Below are positions 57,236 through 64,000 of a stretch of 64,000 nucleotides of DNA, piece after piece; the first letter of the stretch is position 1, and each line of letters starts with the position of its first letter. The DNA is taken from positions 14,402,001 to 14,466,000 of the forward strand of contig JAFFJZ010000002.1 of assembly GCA_018340375.1 (NCBI GenBank), written 5' to 3'. The translations under genes were made by a program, and so were the position numbers. The notes below the pieces were generated by a model. That model saw only the letters and a list, made by a program, of their open reading frames with translations. It searched no databases and was not told the DNA's origin. The DNA is from Gonatopus flavifemur (Eukaryota; Arthropoda; Insecta; Hymenoptera; Dryinidae).

Positions 57236-57654
57236 ACATTAGAACCTGTCTTTTTGTAAGATCTTGAACATTGAATTTCAGAATTCAATATTATCACTTC
57301 TCGAATGCTAGAAAAATCAGCAGGATGCTTCCAGATATTATTTTGCAACACTTCTTCTGTATGGATGTATTTACAATCGATCGACAGGATTAGCATTCTA
57401 AAAGCAAATGGTTTGGTTTTCTCGCAGTGAAAAGCATAACGTACCCTTTGTGACGGATTACATTAAAAGAACAGGTGAGGCACATAAATCAGATAAATCA
57501 AATTTGAAAGAAAATGAAAAAAAAATATATAAATTAGTGAACAAATCAATTTAATGGACTACGATCTGGATTCTGACGTTGTGAAGTTTTACAATTGATT
57601 CGCCCCTATAGCGAAAGTCTAAAATACAATGAATGGTTCGCAGATACAAAATAT

Positions 57655-57659
<5 letters not shown>

Positions 57660-57696
<37 letters not shown>
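57660..57696. repeat. (GA)n microsatellite
   Basis: Uninterrupted run of about 18 GA units. The surrounding ORFs on both strands (RERERE, SLSLSL) are artefacts of it. Confidence 0.95.
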
Positions 57697-57699
<3 letters not shown>

Positions 57700-59244
57700 A
57701 ATGAGAAGTAAAGAAATAAAATCGCTCATCTTGGCCGCGCTGACTCGTAGCAGCGTTGCTTGGAGGTTTTTCCTTTGCCTCCTCTGGGTTGGTGATTTTC
57801 CTTTTTCTCGAGGAGTATTATTTGAGCCGTCCCAATCATTTTCCATCAATTGCCACATATAGTAGTAGTCTTGGTGAAGGTAATCCTCGCATTGATCTCG
57901 CTGATATCGTTTCGATGGGACGAATTTCGAAAATTCACAAATACACGTGAGCGGCTGATTCAATGGTCCAAAAATCTTGCATGCAGCGAATCGATCTGGT
58001 GTGAGTCGTTTGGTGGACGGGATAAGAGAGAGTTCTTATCAATTTTTGACTTCAGCGATCTCATTCTCTCCCCTCTATCTCTCTGTTACTTTCTTCCCTA
58101 CTCTCCCGCTTGGCCCTAATTCTTTTTCACTTCAATTAAAACTATTTCATTTAATCATATTATCGCTACACCTTATTACAAGCGAACACCATGCACATAT
58201 TCATTTTCTGATAATGCAGAAGAAGCAGTTATCTATCAAGTCCACGCTGAAAAAAATCATTTTGTTGATGACATTTGTAACATTAATATCTTGTTAAATG
58301 GATATTTAGACGGTTCAGAAAATCATTCTGGCTATCACAATTTCAGTTGATTTTAAATGATTAGCTGTGGTATAGATACCTCACATTGTAACAAGTAAAT
58401 TTCACAAGCGTTAACAAATTTTACAAGCTTTTGTTCCAATGCAAAACTTTCAAATTAGGCAACCTATCGATATTCATCCGATACATCCTCAGTTAAGTGT
58501 CCATCGGGAAGAATTTTCAGTTTTACAAAATTTTACCCCTTCCCCTACTATATGTTTTCTCCAGATTATTATTGATCCATGGAAGAAACTGGACTTAATT
58601 GGAGGTGATTTGAAATTTAGTCCATTTCAATCGACCGAGATTTCTCATGTTTGAATTGTCTTGATTCGCTTTAGCCGAAACCACGGTGTAAGAGAATTAG
58701 GTGATCCAACTCTTCAAAACTGCTGTGATTATTTCATGCAGTTTACTCATAATGACACATGAAATGAATATAACCTCATAAAAATTAATATGGAATAATA
58801 TTTTTTATTTATTATTACTCCCGAGCAACACACGGATGTTTCAGATGTGATATGAACATGCTTAGAACTTCCAAATGAGACTGTTTTGGATAATCACCTT
58901 CTGAGCATGTCCATAGGATACTGTCCGCATTATAATTCCTCTTGGTGTTGCTTGGGCTTGTAACAATAAAATCAATTACTACTCATATTGAATAATGAAC
59001 CGGATTGGAATACAAAATTTTTCAATGTTTTCTTCACCATAAAAAAAATCCCCACTGATATCAAAGAACAGTATTTTTGCAAATAAATCAGGGAGTACGA
59101 AAAAAATAGACAAAGATTAATCGTTATTGATATTTTGGGAATAATATTGCAAAACAATTTTATTTTCTATAAATCACCAATAGAAATTCAAAAATCACAA
59201 TGTGCAGATGATAGGTTTTTAGAATTCTCAAATTCGAAACATAC

Positions 59245-59510
59245 AACCATGTAGCGAATGGCACTTCACGAATGATCACTTCATAAATCACATTCCCAAT
59301 CACATCACGTACAATATTCTCTCGTTTTATATCATATTTTTGAAAGTGTTTTTCACAAACAAAACTATTCTTATTCAAATAATTATCCGATTTTTTGATA
59401 ACATCAAACCATTTCTTGAAAAGTTCAGTGTCTTTCGGTGCACGAAACATAGATACTTTGTCTTTCGTATATCCACTGTCACATTCAATAATACAGCACT
59501 TTTGTACCAT
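59245..59510 (-). CDS. THAP-type zinc-finger exon
   Basis: Minus-strand reading starts ATG at 59508-59510: MVQKCCIIECDSGYTKDKVS. The THAP C2CH signature is C5/C6-x-C10 ... W34 ... C52-x2-H55-F56 (FKKWFDVI and SFVCEKHFQKYDI), with P25 in the expected place. THAP domains bind DNA and occur in P-element transposases and many insect host proteins of transposon origin. The frame stays open to 59160, but the likely exon end is a GTATGT donor at 59244-59239. No following exon was found on the minus strand toward 56000. It may be the first exon of a gene, or an orphan fragment. Confidence 0.7.
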
Positions 59511-59739
59511 TTTAACTTATTTTTTTTCAATTCCTTGGGAATGAAAATACATTTTTGTGATGAAGAAGGAATTCAAATAGATGCTACCATATTCCGCCAT
59601 TGTTGTTTACAAAAACCTACCTCGAACACATACGACATCTGGAAAACACTAGAGAAAACTGCAACAAATAATCACACCCCCACTCCCTCAAAATCCAGGA
59701 AGTTGGTTCACCTATTTTTTTACACCGTGGCCGAAACTA

Positions 59740-59962
59740 CACTGTCAGGAATATTTGCAAGTTTTTTTCAATCACGTACATGAATTCAGGTGAATACACA
59801 TCTTATATTAAATTTAATGTACAAAAACATGAAAAAAATATAGATTATGCTATAGTTTACATTAAATTTCATGTAAAATGTGTATGAAACTCAATTCATG
59901 CACGTATTTGAAAAAAACTTCCAGCAAATGCATTAAAATTAATGCAGAAATTTCTAACAGTG
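59740..59962. mobile_element. CACTGTCAG MITE family B, copy 2
   Basis: CACTGTCAGGAATATTTGC ... AATGCAGAAATTTCTAACAGTG, TA/TA. Shares ACAAAAACATGAAAAAA and AGATTATGCTATAGTTTAC with 31676-31867. Confidence 0.85.
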
Positions 59963-60201
59963 TACGAGGATCAATCACGCGAATAAAAATTTTCTAATCT
60001 TGTGTACCTTTATCATCTTGGAATGTGGGGTCCTTTTATTTTCATACTATTAATATTCAAATGTATAATCATATCATAGCTCAATGCACAATCCGATTGG
60101 AAATTATGTAAAGCATATTTTCATACATGATTGCAAATAAAACCCGTATATCCACGTATCAGCTTGATAAAATCGTGTTATTCAATAAAAATTCCCATCT
60201 A

Positions 60202-61140
60202 CCCTGGCGGAAAAGTTTCTCATATTTTTTCACAGTTTTGCATTTATCATTCCCTCATAAAACTCATAATTTTGCATTAAATTCCATAGAAACTTAAAAT
60301 TTCATGATTTCTCTAACAATTAGGACTGTCATTAAATTTGTCATAAAATTTCATATTTTTACACAATACTTAAATTTGTTGAATTTTCCATGAAAACAAT
60401 CTTTTCCCTAAGAAGTCATGACTCTTCATAATTTTAATCATAAAATCTCATAATTTTCCATAATTTTGTGAGATCTGTTTGTATGGAGAATACATTTACA
60501 CGAGACACCAACATTTTTTTATAAAATTTCATCATAAAATACTATATTTTTCATTTTTATTTCCTCACATTGTAATCAAAGTAGCTCAAGAGTACTGATG
60601 AAGGATTAGAAAACTTCCCACTAGTTATATTTATTTGAAAAAAAGTTTATAGATGGAGTTGTAACAAAATCCCGAAACAAACTTATTCCAACGTCCAATA
60701 AAACGTAATGTGCTGCTTACAACATATATGTTTGCTCTGCATCAATAGCGTCACCATATTGAGCGATTCTCTTGAAATATTGAAGTTTAGAGCAAGGATA
60801 ATGGAATAAGAAAATCGCAATTTAAAACAATTCCGGAATTTTATGAACCATTTATGAGGAAAAATTCCTCATAACACTGTCTGAATTTCTGAAGAAATTA
60901 TGAGGGAAAAAGTATGGACATTTATGACTTTTCATGAGAAAATTTCTAAAAAAATTATGAGATCTCATGAGAATTTATGAGAAACGTCATTTTAACTTAT
61001 GACTTTTTATCATAAAAAACTTCTCATAAAACAGTCCCAATTCCTAGAGAAATTATGATATTTCAGGATAAATTATGAGAAATTATGAGAAGTTATGAAA
61101 AACAGTCAAGAGAAATTATGAGAATTTTCTTCCGCTAGGG
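60202..61140. mobile_element. CCCTGGCGG element made of TCATAATTTT repeats
   Basis: CCCTGGCGGAAAAGTTTCTC and mirror GAGAATTTTCTTCCGCTAGGG, TA/TA. Outer 300 bp on each side are variants of CTCATAATTTT and AAATTATGAG. The centre (about 60560-60830) is ordinary sequence. CCCTGGCGGAAG at 16960 looks like a lone end of the same family. Confidence 0.8.
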
Positions 61141-62913
61141 TATCCATAACATATTGGGTTTTTACATGATTTATTTGTTTATATATGGTCGACATTTCGA
61201 TATAACAATGATTAATTCGTTTTAAATGATATCGTAACATTATTTACATATGTTCACAAACGAGCGATTATTCATTCATTTGCATCCATCACATAAAATT
61301 AATTGAACTTCAATGAAATTTTCCGCACAATCGACTAGGATCGACTCCATACGAAAAAGATTCGCGAAGTATTCGCTTCCACGTAAGTACGTAGATACTA
61401 AATAAAACCAACTGGTGATGAAAAGATTCTTATAATTCTTCACGAGTCCATCATGGCATTCCTGGAATACACGCCCATCGTGACAATTCAGGAAGAGTTC
61501 TTCAGAAATTCCTAGCATTCGAAAAGGATTTGCAATGAACGTTTGGAAATACTCCTCCGGCATTTTCATAACGGGAGTCTGCTTAAAAAGAATTTTGAAC
61601 GTAGATGAGAATGCAAGATGAGAAAATGCATAACGAGGTAACACAGTAGATGATTCAAAACGAACTCTTCAATTCAGAAGCATCTTCCTTCTTCTTGGCA
61701 GTGGAATGAGTAAAACCTGCGATATTGTAGATTCATATCGCAATAAACCATGCATGTATGATTCGAAAAATTCTAAAAAAAGAATTCGTAATCGACCGAT
61801 GTAACTTATTGTCTTCTCTCTTCCGTTTCTCACGAGAATAAACGGAAAAGCTTTGTGCGCTAAGTTGAGCAGTTACATATCCTCTTTGTGGGATAGGAAT
61901 TTTCAAGAATTGCCTGGAAGAGCTTGATGACGTCTTATACGAAAAGATGCGTTCTTGGGAATTGTTCAACAAGTTGGAAGAGATTTGAGGAAGTTATGTT
62001 TTCATATATAGAATTCCTTGAACACGATTCCAAGACAAGTTGATGTATGCTTTTGATATATCGAAATGCATTGACGTGAAAAACTCTTGCTGCATCTTCC
62101 TAAAGGTTTCTTCAAACGGAAAATGATACAATTCTTCCTCGACTTCTCGTACTTTTTACGAATCAAAAAATGAATGAAATAGTTGGAATTTTACACATTG
62201 CGATGTTCGAGGATATAGCAATCGCATTGTTACCACGTCTTACAACATTTGTTACTTTCATGTTCCTCTTAAGCGAATAGAAGATCTTGTGATGAAGTCG
62301 GGAAGTTATGTCCAAAGGAAGATAAATTCTCCATTTTAATGTCGTTCAAATGTCGAGGAATGTCGATTCGTTTTTCCTAAAATGTCTGCTGTCTGTTCAT
62401 CTATTTGTCAGTCCAGCGTGCATCTGTCAAATGTTTCTATCGTTCAGATTAACTTTTGTCGGGAAGCATGGCTTGGAATGATTCTTTCCGCTATTTGTGT
62501 AGAGACATTGAACGAAGTTCGTCAATATTCAGCGCGATTGTGTTCCATATTTTTGGTTAAAGTGCTTGAATTGAGATGATACTTTATTTATACTTACAAA
62601 ATTTTTATTTTTGAAAATATATGAAGAAAGAGGATCCTGAGAATATTAAATTGTTTCCTGTACTTGATGATATTTGGTGTTTCCTTATGGACTACACGAG
62701 GAGGAAGGATCATGTTGATCCTAATAAAAAAGAACTGTGAAGAAGTAAAAAGGCACGCAAAGTCCATAGAATATGTAAGAAACTGATATGCCTCGAAGAG
62801 AGGTTCTTGGAAAGAAACTCTACTCCTCAAAAATAAAAATTCAAGTTGTGAAATTAACATGAGCTACGAGTACATCTGGATATCAAAATGGTATCGAAAC
62901 AACTCCTGGTATG

Positions 62914-63208
62914 TTAACCCTTCGTATGCACACAGGGTCATTTTGATCTCAGCATTTTGATCTAATTTGAATATTTTCTTTATTTAGGTTCCACTTCAGG
63001 CATGTTTTTCAGAGAGAAGAGATTTTTTCTTCTTCAAATATCACCTTCGACTCTGAATTTCATCCATGTTACTTCGAAAAAAACATCTCAACAAATTCTA
63101 CAAAAGTGTATGGTCATTCAGATATCCATTGATGAAAATAGTCTGGGGTCAAATTGACCCAGTGTGCATTTAATGATTCGCTACAGAAGTGTGCACACTA
63201 AGGGTTAA
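62914..63208. mobile_element. piggyBac-like MITE
   Basis: TTAACCCTTCGTATGCACAC and mirror GTGTGCACACTAAGGGTTAA, TTAA on both sides. Subterminal GGGTCATTTTGATC / GGTCAAATTGACCC inverted repeat. TTAACCCTT is the common start of piggyBac-family elements. About 295 bp, no ORF. Confidence 0.85.
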
Positions 63209-64000
63209 CTCCTGTAATCTCAATACTTTGAATTTTTTCACTTCCGTATGAAATGAATAATTGAAGATTCAATTTCATCATTACAGTACCTGCGTTGATG
63301 ACTCGATAACATGAAGTCGAATTAACCTCACTTTGTACTTGATTTCTACAAAATATGACGGGAGAGGGTGGGAACAAGCCAACAAAGACAAAATATGAAA
63401 CTCATACCGCATTTCCCGACGAGTTTCAGACATTTTGGTTATTGGAAACGGATGAATTTTCAAGGAGAGTGCATCAAAACATCACTTTCATTCTTGTTTA
63501 TGATTCCAAAAATGTTTTATAACAAAAATTATTTTCAGAACGTTCAAAATAAAATTGTAAGACCTATATATTAATGGAGTTAGGTAAGAAATAGGCTCAC
63601 GCTCCAAAGCTGAGAACAACATGAATGTGCTATTTTAGTGAATATAGTAAAGATTCCGAAGGAAAAACTACTGAAGCCTCATCGGATCATGGAATAGTTG
63701 ACATATTCCTAACAATCTCATGGTAATTTTATCCAAACCACACATTAATTTCAGCTATATTGAATCTCTATTGAAATTTTAATCGGAAAATTGAATGGAA
63801 ATGTGCCGATATGTTCATTCCATCAAGATTTCATCAAAATTAGAAAACGCTATGTCAGTTTCTTAATTAGATGAGAATAGATAGAGTACTTGAATCAAAC
63901 TGCAAAAGTGTAATCAATCTATAAGTAATATACCCGAAGAGATGTTGCATAACATTCAGGAAAATTTTGACAAGATTCGTATCAATATGCATTGGACAGG

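Larger units (their letters stand above)
34635..64000 (+). other. Presumed intron downstream of exon d (at least 29 kb), or intergenic
   Basis: Starts with a good donor, GTGAGT. No further receptor exon was recognised up to the window end. Besides the repeats listed, stretches with nothing supportable are about 35370-36765, 39150-40310, 41035-41555, 42280-43460, 45170-46640, 46970-47330, 47520-48390, 52485-53585, 56010-56850, 57240-57650, 57700-59240, 61145-62910 and 63210-64000. Confidence 0.6.

Noticed and set aside
57619..57963. ORF with SLSLSLSL or RERERE tract
   Set aside because: Product of the (GA)n microsatellite.
61276..61644. 122-codon minus-strand ORF
   Set aside because: Looks moderately coding (MPEEYFQTFIANPF), but no domain is recognised and no splice or start context favours it.

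Overview
This is non-coding-dominated eukaryotic DNA. It is AT-rich and carries split coding exons with GT-AG introns of up to at least 18.7 kb, a tRNA-derived SINE, a mariner fragment and dozens of short inverted-repeat DNA transposons. Together these point to an insect. The compact ionotropic receptor exons in huge introns and the mariner and THAP content would suit a hymenopteran, but that is a guess. There is no sign of bacterial operons, tRNA or rRNA clusters, or CRISPR. Only one conserved host gene is clearly visible. Four + strand exons (1929-2104, 20834-20887, 20965-21129, 34482-34634) encode about 182 consecutive residues of the extracellular amino-terminal domain of an ionotropic glutamate receptor of the kainate (GRIK-like) type. 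Reading phase is kept across every junction. The start of the gene lies before base 1. The ligand-binding and transmembrane exons were not found, so they probably lie beyond base 64000, which would make the intron after 34634 at least 29 kb long. Most of the window is therefore intron. Other coding traces are a 126-codon ORF at 56855-57235 that I cannot name, a THAP zinc-finger exon on the minus strand at 59245-59510, a decayed non-LTR retrotransposon fragment at 18017-18235 and the N-terminal third of a mariner transposase at 24841-25177. || The introns are packed with short transposons. About 40 have termini CACNG...CNGTG, most often CACTGAGAAAAA or CACGGAGAAAAA, and 2-bp flanking duplications (mostly TA, also CA, TG, TT and AA). 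A smaller group begins CCC and ends GGG, also with 2-bp duplications. Four or five elements are flanked by TTAA (piggyBac/Kolobok type), and one looks like a Tc1-type MITE. Several are nested two to four deep: 2205-2829, 5606-6418, 6629-7666, 10915-12744, 19212-20517, 28100-29032, 29898-31004, 31102-32544, 40317-41032 and 52167-52480. || The feature I find most worth following is the unity of the CACNG elements. They share the terminal dozen bases and the 2-bp target duplication, while their interiors are unrelated between families. Each interior is built from degenerate copies of its own short palindromic motif. No autonomous partner is present in the window. Other notable structures are a 1.4-kb foldback element holding a 5'-complete, 3'-truncated mariner at its centre, an almost perfect 55-bp-arm hairpin at 52344-52462, an inverted ATATATGGAT-type minisatellite at 35004-35365, and a degenerate array of about 70 bp period at 37375-37730 next to an 85-bp-arm hairpin. 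All calls were made by eye from the sequence. No database search was run.
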